Positions 1 to 8,693 of a stretch of 64,000 nt of DNA are shown here, piece by piece (the first letter of the stretch is position 1; the number at the start of each line of letters is the position of its first letter). Below the pieces are notes generated by a model. That model saw only the letters and a list, made by a program, of their open reading frames with translations. It did not search any database and was not told the origin of the DNA. The position numbers were made by a program, and so were the translations under genes. The DNA is from RPQJ01 sp963731105 (GTDB taxonomy: Bacteria; Pseudomonadota; Gammaproteobacteria; Steroidobacterales; Steroidobacteraceae). Where the stretch lies: NCBI GenBank assembly GCA_963731105.1, contig CAVSUM010000001.1, positions 62,001 through 126,000 on the forward strand, given 5' to 3'.

Positions 1-1
1 G

Positions 2-694
2 CGGCTGGTCGACGGCTCGGAGCTGCTGGAGTTCAAGGCCGCCTACGGGCCGGCCACCGTGTGCGTGCATGCCGACGTGCACGGCATGCCGGTCGGCATA
101 CTCACCAACAATGGCCCGCTCGACCCCGCCGGCGCCACCAAGGCGACGCACTTCATCCAGGCGTGCTGCCAGAGCGGCATCCCGCTGCTGTACCTGCAGA
201 ACACCACCGGCTACATCGTCGGCACCGAGTCCGAGCGCGGCGGCATGATCAAGCACGGCTCGAAGATGATCCAGGCGGTGGCCTGCGCCTCGGTGCCGCA
301 GGTGACGCTGCACTGCGGCTCGTCGTTCGGCGCAGGCAACTACGGCATGTGCGGGCGCGGCTTCTCGCCTCGCTTCCTGTTCGCCTGGCCGAACTCGCGC
401 ACCTCGGTGATGGGCGCGGAGCAGGCCGCGACCACGATGGCGATCGTCATGGAGGATTCGGCGCGCGCCCGCGGCCTCGAGCCGGACCGGGCGCAGATCG
501 AGGGCCTGCGCGCGGTGATCAACGCGACCTTCGACCGGCAGACCTCGGCCTTCTACACGTCGGGCCGCCTGCTCGACGACGGCGTCATCGACCCGCGCGA
601 CACGCGCCGCGTGCTCGGGCTGGTGCTGTCCCTCTTCCGTCGCGCCGACCGGGTGGCCCTGCGGCCGCTCGACTTCGGCGTGGCCCGCCCCTGA
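2..694 (+). CDS. atuC: Acyl-CoA carboxylase beta subunit (carboxyltransferase), 5' truncated
   Basis: C-terminal ~230 residues of a biotin-dependent acyl-CoA carboxylase carboxyltransferase subunit; the frame is open from base 2 and the start lies outside the window. Family features visible are the oxyanion-type loop GTESERGG, the stretch SFGAGNYGMCGR and the conserved MGAEQAA region, all typical of methylcrotonoyl-/geranyl-CoA carboxylases. It transfers CO2 from carboxybiotin to a 3-methyl-branched enoyl-CoA. The next gene is a citronellyl-CoA-dehydrogenase-like enzyme and the biotin carboxylase partner lies at 2707, so a geranyl-CoA carboxylase (AtuC) reading is favoured. Methylcrotonoyl-CoA carboxylase of leucine breakdown is the main alternative. 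Confidence 0.85.
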   Translation, partial: RLVDGSELLEFKAAYGPATVCVHADVHGMPVGILTNNGPLDPAGATKATHFIQACCQSGIPLLYLQNTTGYIVGTESERGGMIKHGSKMIQAVACASVPQVTLHCGSSFGAGNYGMCGRGFSPRFLFAWPNSRTSVMGAEQAATTMAIVMEDSARARGLEPDRAQIEGLRAVINATFDRQTSAFYTSGRLLDDGVIDPRDTRRVLGLVLSLFRRADRVALRPLDFGVARP

Positions 695-707
695 ACCGGA
701 GAATCCC

Positions 708-1859
708 ATGCAGTTCACGCAGGAACACGAGGAACTGAAGCGCACCGTCGAGCGCTTCGTCGAGAACGAGCTCAACCCGCACGTGGACGAATGGGAGGAA
801 GCCGGCATCTTCCCCGCGCACGAGGTGTTCAAGAAGCTCGGCGACCTCGGCCTGCTCGGCCTCACCAAGCCCGAGGCCTACGGCGGCGCCGCACTCGACT
901 ACAGCTACTCGGTGGTGATGGCCGAGGCGCTCGGCAACACGCGCTGCGGCGGCGTGCCGATGGCGATCGGCGTGCAGACCGACATGGCCACGCCGGCGCT
1001 GGCCCGCTTCGGCTCCGACGAGCTGCGCCGCGAGTTCCTGGTGCCCGCGATCTCCGGCGACCACGTGGTGTGCGTCGGCGTCTCCGAGCCGGGCGCCGGC
1101 TCCGACGTGGCCTCGATCCGCACCACGGCGCGCAAGGACGGCGGCGACTACGTGATCAACGGCGGCAAGATGTGGATCACCAGCGGCACGCAGGCCGACT
1201 GGATGTGCTGCCTCGCGATCACCGGCGAAGGCAGCCCGCACAAGAACAAGTCGCTGATCATCGTGCCGATGAAGACCCGCGGCGTGTCGGTCGAACGCAA
1301 GATCCACAAGATCGGCATGCACTCGTCCGACACGGCGCTGATCCACTTCGACGACGTGCGCGTGCCGCAGCGCCACCTGATCGGCCAGGAAGGCCTCGGC
1401 TTCATGTACCAGATGATCCAGTTCCAGGAGGAGCGGCTGTGGGGCGCGGCCAATGTGCTGCGGGGGCTCGACAACGCCGTGCGCGACACCATCGAGTACA
1501 CGCGCAGCCGCAAGACCTTCGGCCGGCCGGTGATCGACAACCAGGTGGTGCACTTCACGCTCGCCGAGCTGTCGACCGAGATCGAGTCGCTGCGCGCGCT
1601 GGTGTATCGCGCCACCGAGCTGTACGTGTCCGGCAAGGACGTGACGCAGCTCGCCTCGATGGCCAAGCTGAAGGCCGGGCGCCTCACCCGCGAGGTCGCC
1701 GACAAGTGCCTGCAGTACTGGGGCGGCATGGGCTACACCTGGGACAACCAGGTGTCACGGCTGTACCGCGACGGCCGCCTCGCCTCGATCGGCGGCGGTG
1801 CCGACGAGATCATGCTCGGCATCATCTGCAAGCTGATGGGCATCCTGCCCCGCGCCTGA
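708..1859 (+). CDS. atuD: Acyl-CoA dehydrogenase, citronellyl-CoA dehydrogenase-like
   Basis: A 383-residue flavin acyl-CoA dehydrogenase of normal length. The ATG follows a GGAGA ribosome site 14 bases after the carboxylase stop. The N-terminus (MQFTQEHEELKRTVERFV) and the segment GVQTDMATPALARFGSDELR recall AtuD of Pseudomonas from memory. The usual C-terminal Glu position is glycine (IGGGADE). A Glu in FQEERLW (about residue 242) sits where isovaleryl-CoA dehydrogenase carries its catalytic base, which fits branched substrates. It would form the double bond used by the flanking carboxylase. The substrate assignment (citronellyl-CoA) is inferred from similarity and neighbours. Confidence 0.85.
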   Translation: MQFTQEHEELKRTVERFVENELNPHVDEWEEAGIFPAHEVFKKLGDLGLLGLTKPEAYGGAALDYSYSVVMAEALGNTRCGGVPMAIGVQTDMATPALARFGSDELRREFLVPAISGDHVVCVGVSEPGAGSDVASIRTTARKDGGDYVINGGKMWITSGTQADWMCCLAITGEGSPHKNKSLIIVPMKTRGVSVERKIHKIGMHSSDTALIHFDDVRVPQRHLIGQEGLGFMYQMIQFQEERLWGAANVLRGLDNAVRDTIEYTRSRKTFGRPVIDNQVVHFTLAELSTEIESLRALVYRATELYVSGKDVTQLASMAKLKAGRLTREVADKCLQYWGGMGYTWDNQVSRLYRDGRLASIGGGADEIMLGIICKLMGILPRA

Positions 1860-1872
1860 CGGAGCCGCCGCC

Positions 1873-2710
1873 ATGACCGACGCCACCGGGTCGAGCGCCG
1901 TGCTGCTCGTCGAGCAGCACCCGGGCTTCTGGTTCGCACGCCTGAACCGCCCCGAGAAGCGCAATGCGTTGTCGGACGAGCTGGTGGCCGCGCTCAACGG
2001 GCTGCTGGACCGCGTGGCAGCGGACCTCGATGCGCGGGCACTGGTGCTGTCGGGCGCCGGCGGCCACTTCTGCGCCGGTGCCGATTTCGGTCGCTTCCTC
2101 GAGCTGATGCAGACCACGCCCGGCCAGGCCGAGGACCCAATCGCGCACTACAACCGCCAGTTCGGCGCGCTGCTCGAGCGCGTCGCGGCATTGCCGGTCA
2201 CCACCATCGCCGTGGTCAGCGGCAGCGCCATGGGTGGCGGCTGCGGCCTCGCCGCGGCCTGCGACCGCGTGATTGCCGCGGAGGACGCGACGTTCGCCAT
2301 GCCCGAGGTGACGCTCGGCGTGGCGCCCGCGCAGATCGCGCCGTTCGTGATCCGCCGCACCGGTGCGCGGCGCGCACGCTGGTTGATGCTCGCGGGTGCG
2401 CGGCTGAAGGCTCCCGCGGCCCGCGAGGCGGGCCTGGCCGACGTCGTCGTGCCCACCGCCAGTTTGCGCGGCGCGCTCGAGGCGGACCTCAGGCTGCTCG
2501 CCGCCGGCGAGCCTGCCGCACTCCGGGCGACCCGGCGGATCGTCAACCACGCGCAGGAGAGCCCGTCTGCCGGTCGCGCTCGATGCCGCGGCACTCGAGT
2601 TCGCGGGCCTGCTGCGCCACGGTGCCGCGCGCGAGGGCATTGCCGCGACCGTCGCGCGTCGTGCGCCGGCCTGGTCCGCACCCCTGCCGCCACTGCCGGA
2701 TTTCCCGTGA
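1873..2710 (+). CDS. atuE: Enoyl-CoA hydratase/isomerase (isohexenylglutaconyl-CoA hydratase-like), frameshifted
   Basis: Crotonase-fold protein starting at ATG 1873 after a GGAG site. It has the CoA-binding and oxyanion motifs (HFCAGADF, then SGSAMGGGCGLAAACD) and the MPEVTLGVAP segment. The reading frame breaks near base 2565. In the next frame the expected C-terminus continues as LPVALDAAALEF to PLPDFP and stops at 2708-2710, overlapping the GTG start of the biotin carboxylase. In the uncorrected frame it would run into the next gene as a spurious fusion. In the Atu pathway this enzyme hydrates isohexenylglutaconyl-CoA; in leucine catabolism the equivalent is methylglutaconyl-CoA hydratase. 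Confidence 0.75.
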
Positions 2711-4712
2711 AGACGCTGAACCGACTGCTGATCGCGAACCGCGGCGAGATCGCCGTGCGCATTGCGCGGACGGCACGGCGGATGGGCATCGCCACCATCG
2801 CCGTCTGCTCCGACGCCGACCGCGGCCAGCCGTTCGTCGCGGCCTGCGACGAGCACGTGCCGATCGGCGGCAACCTGCCGGCCGAGTCGTACCTCGTGAT
2901 CGACAAGATCATCGCTGCGGCACGTGCCAGCGGCGCGCAGGCGATCCACCCGGGCTACGGCTTCCTGTCCGAGAACGCGAGCTTCGCGAGTGCCGTCGCC
3001 GACGCGGGGTTGATCTTCGTCGGCCCGCCGGCGGCCGCGATCGAAGCCATGGGCGACAAGGCGCGTGCCCGCATCCGCATGGCCGCCGCGGGCATCCCGG
3101 TGGTACCGGGTTACGACGGCGAGGACCAGGCGCCGACCGGCTGCTCGCCGAGGCGCAGCGCATCGGTTTCCCGATCATGGTCAAGGCGTCTGCCGGCGGC
3201 GGCGGCCGCGGCATGCGCCGCGTCGAGCGTGCCGAGGACCTGCCCGCCGCGCTGGCCAGCGCCGCCTCCGAGGCCGCGAAGGCGTTCGGCGACGGCCGCC
3301 TGATCCTCGAGCGAGCGGTGGTCGAGCCGCGGCATGTCGAGATCCAGGTGTTCGCCGATGCGCACGGCCACGTCGTCCACCTCGGCGAACGCGACTGCTC
3401 GGTGCAGCGCCGCCACCAGAAGATCGTCGAGGAAGCGCCCTCGCCGGCCGTCGATCCGGTGCTGCGCGAGCGCATGGGCCAGGCGGCGACTGCGGTGGCG
3501 CGCGAGATCGGCTACGTGGGCGCGGGCACGGTCGAGTTCCTGCTCGACCCGGCAGGCCACTTCTACTTCATGGAGATGAACACGCGCCTGCAGGTGGAGC
3601 ACCCGGTGACCGAGCTGGTCACCGGACTGGACCTCGTCGAACTGCAGTTGCGCGTGGCGCGCGGCGAGCCGCTGCCGTTCGGGCAACAGGATGTGCACAT
3701 CGGCGGGCATGCGGTGGAGGTGCGGCTGTGCGCCGAGGAACCGGCGGACGACTTCCTGCCACGCAGCGGCACGGTGCTCGACTGGCGCCCGGAGCCGCTG
3801 GCGCGCTGCGACCACGCGCTCGCCACCGGCATGACCGTGAGCCCGCACTACGACTCGATGCTCGGCAAGGTGATTGCGCACGGTGCCACGCGCGCCGAGG
3901 CGCTCGACCGGCTGGCGCTGGCGCTCGACCGCACGGTGCTGCTCGGCGTGCCGTCGAACCGCGCATTCCTGGCGCGCGTGCTGCGCCATCCGGCCTTCGC
4001 GGACGGTGCGACGGTGTCCACCGCGTTCATCGGTCGGCATTTCCCGGCCGGCACGGACCGGGCCGACGCGCCGGACGACGCCACCTGGCATCTCGCCGCC
4101 TGGCTGTCGGTGGCGACGGCGGCGGAGAGCAATGGCGTCGGCGCCGACGATTTCCGCTACTGGACCAGCGGGCGGCCGCTGCCCGCGCCGTGGCGGCTGC
4201 GCTGGCAGGCACCGCAGTCGCTCGCGGAACAGGGCGAGACCGAGCGCAGCGGCCACGCACGCCTCGTGCCCGGCGGCGCGACCCTCGAGTCCGCGAACGG
4301 CAGCGTCGAGCTGCGCGGCAGCCCGGTGCCGCCGCGCACCGACGGGCAGGTGGAACTGCAGGGCACGGCGCTCGCCTATCGGTACGCGTGGGACGGCGCG
4401 ACGCTCTGGCTGCACACTCGCCGCGGCGACTTCGCGTTCGACTGCCTGCGCCGCACGGCACGGCGCAGCGCTGCCGAACTCGCCGCGCAGGCCGACGACG
4501 TGCGCGCCGCCATCAACGGTCGCGTGCTGGAAGTGGCCGTGGCCGCCGGCGCGGACGTCGCCGCGGGGCAGCGGTTGTGCACGCTCGAGGCCATGAAGAT
4601 GGAGCACGAGCTGCGTGCGCCCAAGGCGGGCCGTATCGAAGTCGTGGAGATCGCCGCCGGGCAGCAGGTCGCGCCCGGGCAGGTGCTGATGCGCTACCAG
4701 CGAGGTGCGTGA
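2707..4712 (+). CDS. atuF: Biotin carboxylase/biotin carrier alpha subunit of acyl-CoA carboxylase, frameshifted
   Basis: Starts at GTG 2707 (MKTLNRLLIANRGEIAVRIA), overlapping the hydratase stop. Domains in order: biotin carboxylase N-domain, ATP-grasp with the glycine loop ASAGGGGRGMR, biotin carboxylase C-domain (EMNTRLQVEHPVTE), a linker, and a C-terminal biotinyl domain with EAMKMEHE; the lysine codon is at 4596-4598. A one-base frame break occurs near 3131, between VVPGYDGEDQAP and the in-phase continuation AQRIGFPIMVK. Both sides are highly conserved, so an assembly indel is likely. Partner of the carboxyltransferase at the window start. Confidence 0.85.
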
Positions 4713-5572
4713 TGTCGAAGACGGTCGTTACCTGTGCGCTCACCGGCGTGCTCACCAACCCGGCGCAGCACAACGTGCCGGTCACGCCCGAGCAGATGGC
4801 GCGCGAGGCACGGGCCGCGTTCGATGCCGGCGCTTCGGTCATGCATGTGCATTTCCGGCAGCAGGCGCCGGGGCTCGGCCACCTGCCGACCTGGGAGCCC
4901 GCCGTGGCGAGCGAGATTGCGCAGGCGATCCGTGAGGCCTGCCCGGGGGTGATCTTCAACCAGTCGACCGGCGTGGTGGGCGCGGACATCTCGGGCCCCG
5001 CTGCCTGCATTCGCGCGATTCGTCCGGAGATCGCGGCGTGCAACGCGGGCTCGCTCAACTACCTGAAGGTGAAGAGCGACGGCAGCTGGGCGTGGCGCCC
5101 GATGCTGTTCGACAACCCGGTCGAGAAGGTCCAGGCCTTCCTCGACGTGATGGCCGAAACCGGCGCGCTGCCTGAGTTCGAGTGCTTCGACACCGGCATC
5201 GTCCGCACCGTGGAGATGTACGCGCGCACCGGCCTGTACCGCGGCCACCTCGACTACAACTTCGTGATGGGTGTGGAGTCCGGCATGCCGGCCGACCCGG
5301 AACTGCTGCCGATCCTCGCCCGGCTGCTCGCGCCCGACGCGACCTGGCAAGTGACGGCGATCGGACGCGCGGAGATCTGGCCGCTGCACCGGCGCACGGC
5401 CGAGCTGGGCGGCAACCTGCGCACCGGGCTGGAAGACACTTTCTACCTGCCCGACGGCAGCAAGGCGACCAGCAACGGCGCGCTGATCGATGCGATCGTG
5501 CGCATCGCGCGCGAGTCCGGGCGGGAGATTGCGAGCCCGGCCGAGGCGCGTACCATCCTGCACCTGAATTAG
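4712..5572 (+). CDS. BKACE family beta-keto acid cleavage enzyme
   Basis: A 286-residue protein of the BKACE (DUF849) family. The ATG overlaps the preceding TGA (ATGA), indicating translational coupling to the carboxylase. The TIM-barrel Zn site is visible as the HVH pair (His45, His47, in VMHVHFR) and the acidic motif GLEDTF (about Glu241); the start CALTGVLTN is also typical. Family members condense a beta-keto acid with acetyl-CoA and release a CoA ester plus acetoacetate or similar. It occupies the slot where HMG-CoA lyase would stand in a leucine operon, so it may process the terminal product of the branched acyl-CoA pathway; the substrate is unknown. Confidence 0.8.
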   Translation: MSKTVVTCALTGVLTNPAQHNVPVTPEQMAREARAAFDAGASVMHVHFRQQAPGLGHLPTWEPAVASEIAQAIREACPGVIFNQSTGVVGADISGPAACIRAIRPEIAACNAGSLNYLKVKSDGSWAWRPMLFDNPVEKVQAFLDVMAETGALPEFECFDTGIVRTVEMYARTGLYRGHLDYNFVMGVESGMPADPELLPILARLLAPDATWQVTAIGRAEIWPLHRRTAELGGNLRTGLEDTFYLPDGSKATSNGALIDAIVRIARESGREIASPAEARTILHLN

Positions 5573-5604
5573 TCAGCGCCGCGCCGCGGCCTAAGGGGAT
5601 TCGC

Positions 5605-6774
5605 ATGCGCCGACTGCTGCGCGTGGCGGGCGTACTGCTCGTCGTCCTGCTCGCCTACCTCGCGCTGTGGCCGGTCCCGGCCGACCCCGTGGCGTGGCGG
5701 GCGCCGGCCTTCACGGGCTATGCCGGACCGCACGCCGCCAACCAGCGCCTGTCCGCGGCGCAGGTCGTGTCGGTGGCGCCCGGAATCGGCCCCGAGCACA
5801 TCGACATCGGACCCGACGGCAAGCTGTATACCGCAGTGCTGTCCGGCGACGTGCTGCGCATGAATCCCGACGGCTCGGCACAGCAAGTGGTGGTGAACAC
5901 CGGCGGCCGGCCGCTCGGCTTCGATTTCACGGCCGACGGCCGGCTGGTCGTCGCAGATGCGATCAGGGGCCTGCTCGAAATCGGCAGCGACGGCACCGTC
6001 ACCGTGCTCGCCGACCAGTTCGACGGCGACCCGATCCGCTACGCCGATGCGGTGGTGATCGCTGGCGACGGCGTCATGTATTTCACGGATGCCACGCGTC
6101 GCTTCTCGCCCCGCGAGCTCGGCACCTTCGACGCGTCGGTGCTCGACATCCTCGAGCACTCCTGTACCGGGCGCGTGCTGGCGTACGATCCGGCCAGTCG
6201 CAGCACGTCGCTGGTGATCGGCGGCATGTGCTTCCCGAACGGCGTCGCGCTGTCGGGCGACGGCCGGCACCTGTTCATCGCCGAGACCGGCAGCTACCGA
6301 CTCTGGAAAGTGGACGCGGCGGCGCGCGGCCTCGACGTCGGAGCATTGGCGCCGGCGGGCGATGCGCGGGCCAGGGTGATCGCCGACAATCTGCCGGGCT
6401 TCCCGGACAACCTGACCCGCAGTGCCAACGGACGATTGTGGACCGGCCTGACCAAGCCGCGCAGCGCGGTCATCGACCAGTTGGCAGGGCGGCCGTGGCT
6501 ACGGGCCGTGACGCTGCGGCTGCCGAAGTCGCTGTGGCCGGTACCGCCGGCCTACGGCCACGTCATCGCGTTCGACGAGGACGGGCTGGTGCTGGCCGAC
6601 CTGCAGGACCCGGCCGGCAGGATCGCGGAGACCAGCGGCGTCACGGAGTGGGACGGACGGCTCTACGTCCACAGCCTGCACGCCGGGGCGTTCGGGATCC
6701 TGGACGCCGCGGCGGCGGGGCCGCCGCCCGTGGGGTCAGCCGAAGACCTGGACGCTGCTGTAGGCGTGCGCTAG
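5605..6774 (+). CDS. SMP-30/strictosidine-synthase-like beta-propeller protein, membrane anchored
   Basis: A 389-residue protein with a single N-terminal membrane segment (about residues 5-23, VAGVLLVVLLAYLALW). A six-bladed beta-propeller of the SMP-30/gluconolactonase or strictosidine-synthase-like (APMAP) type follows. Repeated blade strands are visible (IDIGPDGKLYTA, FDFTADGRLVVAD, VALSGDGRHLFIAET), as is the NLPGFPDNLTRSANGRLW segment typical of the APMAP subgroup. Probably a periplasm-facing lactonase or arylesterase-like hydrolase. The start is the ATG following AAGGGGA. The 3' end overlaps a possible small gene on the opposite strand. Substrate unknown. Confidence 0.75.
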   Translation: MRRLLRVAGVLLVVLLAYLALWPVPADPVAWRAPAFTGYAGPHAANQRLSAAQVVSVAPGIGPEHIDIGPDGKLYTAVLSGDVLRMNPDGSAQQVVVNTGGRPLGFDFTADGRLVVADAIRGLLEIGSDGTVTVLADQFDGDPIRYADAVVIAGDGVMYFTDATRRFSPRELGTFDASVLDILEHSCTGRVLAYDPASRSTSLVIGGMCFPNGVALSGDGRHLFIAETGSYRLWKVDAAARGLDVGALAPAGDARARVIADNLPGFPDNLTRSANGRLWTGLTKPRSAVIDQLAGRPWLRAVTLRLPKSLWPVPPAYGHVIAFDEDGLVLADLQDPAGRIAETSGVTEWDGRLYVHSLHAGAFGILDAAAAGPPPVGSAEDLDAAVGVR

Positions 6775-6853
6775 CGCAACAAAGGCAACGACCACCACGA
6801 CGGTGAGTGCGGCCAGCAAGTGCCTGGGTGTAACCGGTTTCGTGCGTGAACAT
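6736..6853 (-). CDS. Possible small single-TM membrane protein (about 38 aa), frame break
   Basis: On the minus strand a strong ribosome site (GGAGGAGG) precedes ATG 6851-6853, giving MFTHETG at the start. After about one base shift the second frame reads TPRHLLAALTVVVVVAFVAL then AHAYSSVQVFG and a stop at 6736-6738. The hydrophobic stretch would form one membrane helix. The ideal ribosome site, the clean stop and the helix argue for a real gene carrying one of the indels common in this window. It overlaps the propeller gene tail by 39 bases in the convergent direction. Family not recognised. Confidence 0.35.
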
Positions 6854-7144
6854 GTTTCCTCCTCCGAGGCTCTAGCGAGGCCTGTTCCGGGGGGCGCCAC
6901 ATGGACGGCCCCGCCGGGGTCCGCCTCTTCAGTTAGTGCACGGGCGGCATTCTACGCCTTCGATTGCTGCGACGCAGCGAATTACCGATCCCTGGTTCAC
7001 GGTTTTGAGCTGTGCGTGTTTTTATTATATAAAACAATACGTTAAGAGTCATTCGCACAGCGCCTGGAGGTCGGCGGCGGGTCGATTGTTCCAGCTGGTC
7101 TGATAATTCTTGCGTCCCGTTCGCTACAGCGGAACAATCGCCCC
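6854..7144. other. Non-coding region between small ORF and LysR gene
   Basis: This is the largest gene-free stretch in the window. Its left part (6854-6950), read on the minus strand, is a GC-rich potential leader for the small ORF with several short self-complementary blocks (GCGGACCCC/GGGGCCGTCC, GGCCTC/GAGCC). It matches no riboswitch consensus I can recognise. The centre (7015-7045) is strikingly AT-rich for this genome (TTTTTATTATATAAAACAAT) and is the likely promoter area. The right end holds an inverted repeat next to the LysR start. Confidence 0.5.
7083..7140. promoter_or_regulatory. Inverted repeat upstream of LysR regulator
   Basis: CGATTGTTCC at 7083-7092 and its exact reverse complement GGAACAATCG at 7131-7140 flank a 38-base spacer and end four bases before the LysR ATG. 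Paired 10-base arms this close to the start suggest an autoregulatory binding site. Confidence 0.5.
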
Positions 7145-8083
7145 ATGGACCAGCTGCTGGCCATGCGCGTGTTCACCCGGGTCGCCGAGCGCGGCTCGTT
7201 CGGGCAGGCGGCTGACGAGCTGGACATTTCCCGGGCCGCGGCCAGCGGACACGTCGCGGCACTCGAGAAGCACTTCGGGGTCCGCCTGCTCAACCGCACC
7301 ACGCGCCGCGTCAGCCTGACCGCCGAGGGTGCCGACTTCCTGCGCCGCTGCCGCCGCATCCTGGACGAAGTCCAGGATGCCGAGGAGACCCTGCGCGGCT
7401 CGCGCTCCAAGCCACAGGGACTGCTGCGGGTGGACGTGCCGGTCGCGTTCGGCCGCTACCTGCTGCTGCCAGCCCTGCCCGACTTCACCCGTCGCTACCC
7501 GGCGATCGACCTCGACATCCGCCTCAACGACCGCATCGTCGACCTGGTCGCGGAGCGCGTGGACGTCGCGGTGCGGGTCGGCGGCCTGCAGCAGTCCGGG
7601 CTGGTGGCGCGGCGCGTGGCCCAGGTCAACGTCGTCACCTGCGCCTCGCCGACCTACCTTGCGGATCACGGCGAACCGCAGACGCCGGACGACCTGCCGC
7701 AGCACCGCCTGCTGGGGCTGACGCCGCCTGGCGGCGGATCGCCGGAGTGGATCTACCCCGCGCCCTACACGCCGCGACGGCTCAAGCTGCACTTCGCCAT
7801 GCAGTTCAACGCGGCCGAGGCACCGATCATCGCGGCCACGGCGGGCCTCGGCATCGCGCACACGGCCGACCTGATGGTCGCCGAGTACGTCGGTCGCGGC
7901 GAACTGAAGCTGATCCTCAATGACTTCGTGCTGCCGGGGCCGCCGATCTCGCTGGTGTACCCGTCGGCCGGTCACCAGTCGCCCAAGGTGCGCGTGTTCT
8001 CCGATTTCGCCGCGGACCTGCTGAAGCGGTGGCACGACATCGTGCGCAGCTGGATCAGTGCCCCGGCGCCGCAGGGCCGTTAG
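7145..8083 (+). CDS. LysR-family transcriptional regulator
   Basis: A 312-residue LysR-type regulator. The N-terminal winged helix-turn-helix covers residues 1-60 (AMRVFTRVAERGSFGQAADEL, then SRAAASGHVAALEKHFGVRL). A substrate-binding domain follows from about residue 90 (LRVDVPVAFGRYLLLPALPDF) to the C-terminus. It resembles the DNA-binding subgroup that often controls oxidoreductase or aromatic-stress genes. The neighbours give no clear target. An inverted repeat directly upstream suggests self-control. Confidence 0.9.
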   Translation: MDQLLAMRVFTRVAERGSFGQAADELDISRAAASGHVAALEKHFGVRLLNRTTRRVSLTAEGADFLRRCRRILDEVQDAEETLRGSRSKPQGLLRVDVPVAFGRYLLLPALPDFTRRYPAIDLDIRLNDRIVDLVAERVDVAVRVGGLQQSGLVARRVAQVNVVTCASPTYLADHGEPQTPDDLPQHRLLGLTPPGGGSPEWIYPAPYTPRRLKLHFAMQFNAAEAPIIAATAGLGIAHTADLMVAEYVGRGELKLILNDFVLPGPPISLVYPSAGHQSPKVRVFSDFAADLLKRWHDIVRSWISAPAPQGR

Positions 8084-8116
8084 ACTCTTCGCCCGCCACT
8101 TCGGAACTCCATCGCC

Positions 8117-8686
8117 ATGCTCAAGCTCCTCGCCGGCCTCGCCATCTTCCTCGGCGTGCACTCGATCGCGATCTTCGCGCCGCGCTGGCGCGAGCAGCTG
8201 ATCGCGCGCATCGGCGTGCCCTCGTGGAAGATGCGCTACTCGCTGGTGTCGATCGCCGGCTTCGTGCTGATCGTCATCGGCTACGGCGCCGCGCGACTCG
8301 ACCCGGTGGTGCTCTACCAGCCGCCGTTCTGGCTGCGGCACGTGGCGATGCTGGTGATGCTGCCGGTGTTTCCGTTGCTGCTCGCCGCCTACCTGCCCGG
8401 CCGCATCAAGGCGGCGGTGAAGCACCCGATGCTCGCGGCCGTCAAGGCCTGGGCGCTGGCGCACCTGCTGGTGAACGGCATGCTGGCCGACGTGCTGCTG
8501 TTCGGCGGCTTCCTCGCCTGGGCGGTGCTGGACCGGATTTCCGCCGGCAAGCGGCCCGCGGTCGCGCAGGCAGCGACGGGGTCGCCGCGCAACGACATCA
8601 TCGCGATCGTCGGCGGGCTCGCGCTGTACGCAGTGTTCGTCGTGTGGGCACACGCGTGGCTGTTCGGCGTGCGGCCGATGTCCTGA
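8117..8686 (+). CDS. NnrU family integral membrane protein
   Basis: A 189-residue protein with about five membrane segments. The family-typical core AHLLVNGMLADVLLFGGFLAW and the start GLAIFLGVHSIAIFAPRWRE match NnrU-like proteins. NnrU is linked to nitrite and nitric-oxide reductase expression in denitrifiers and is a distant relative of the heme-containing zeta-carotene isomerase. No denitrification genes lie nearby, so the role here is open. The next gene starts seven bases after the stop. Confidence 0.75.
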   Translation: MLKLLAGLAIFLGVHSIAIFAPRWREQLIARIGVPSWKMRYSLVSIAGFVLIVIGYGAARLDPVVLYQPPFWLRHVAMLVMLPVFPLLLAAYLPGRIKAAVKHPMLAAVKAWALAHLLVNGMLADVLLFGGFLAWAVLDRISAGKRPAVAQAATGSPRNDIIAIVGGLALYAVFVVWAHAWLFGVRPMS

Positions 8687-8693
8687 CCGGTCG

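Noticed and set aside
1873..3303. An apparent fusion of enoyl-CoA hydratase with the biotin carboxylase N-domain.
   Set aside because: The natural hydratase C-terminus and stop exist in the next frame and the carboxylase has its own GTG start; the fusion comes from one indel.
6854..6950. Possible riboswitch (cobalamin-like pieces) before the small ORF.
   Set aside because: No recognisable B12 box or other class consensus; only generic GC-rich self-complementarity.
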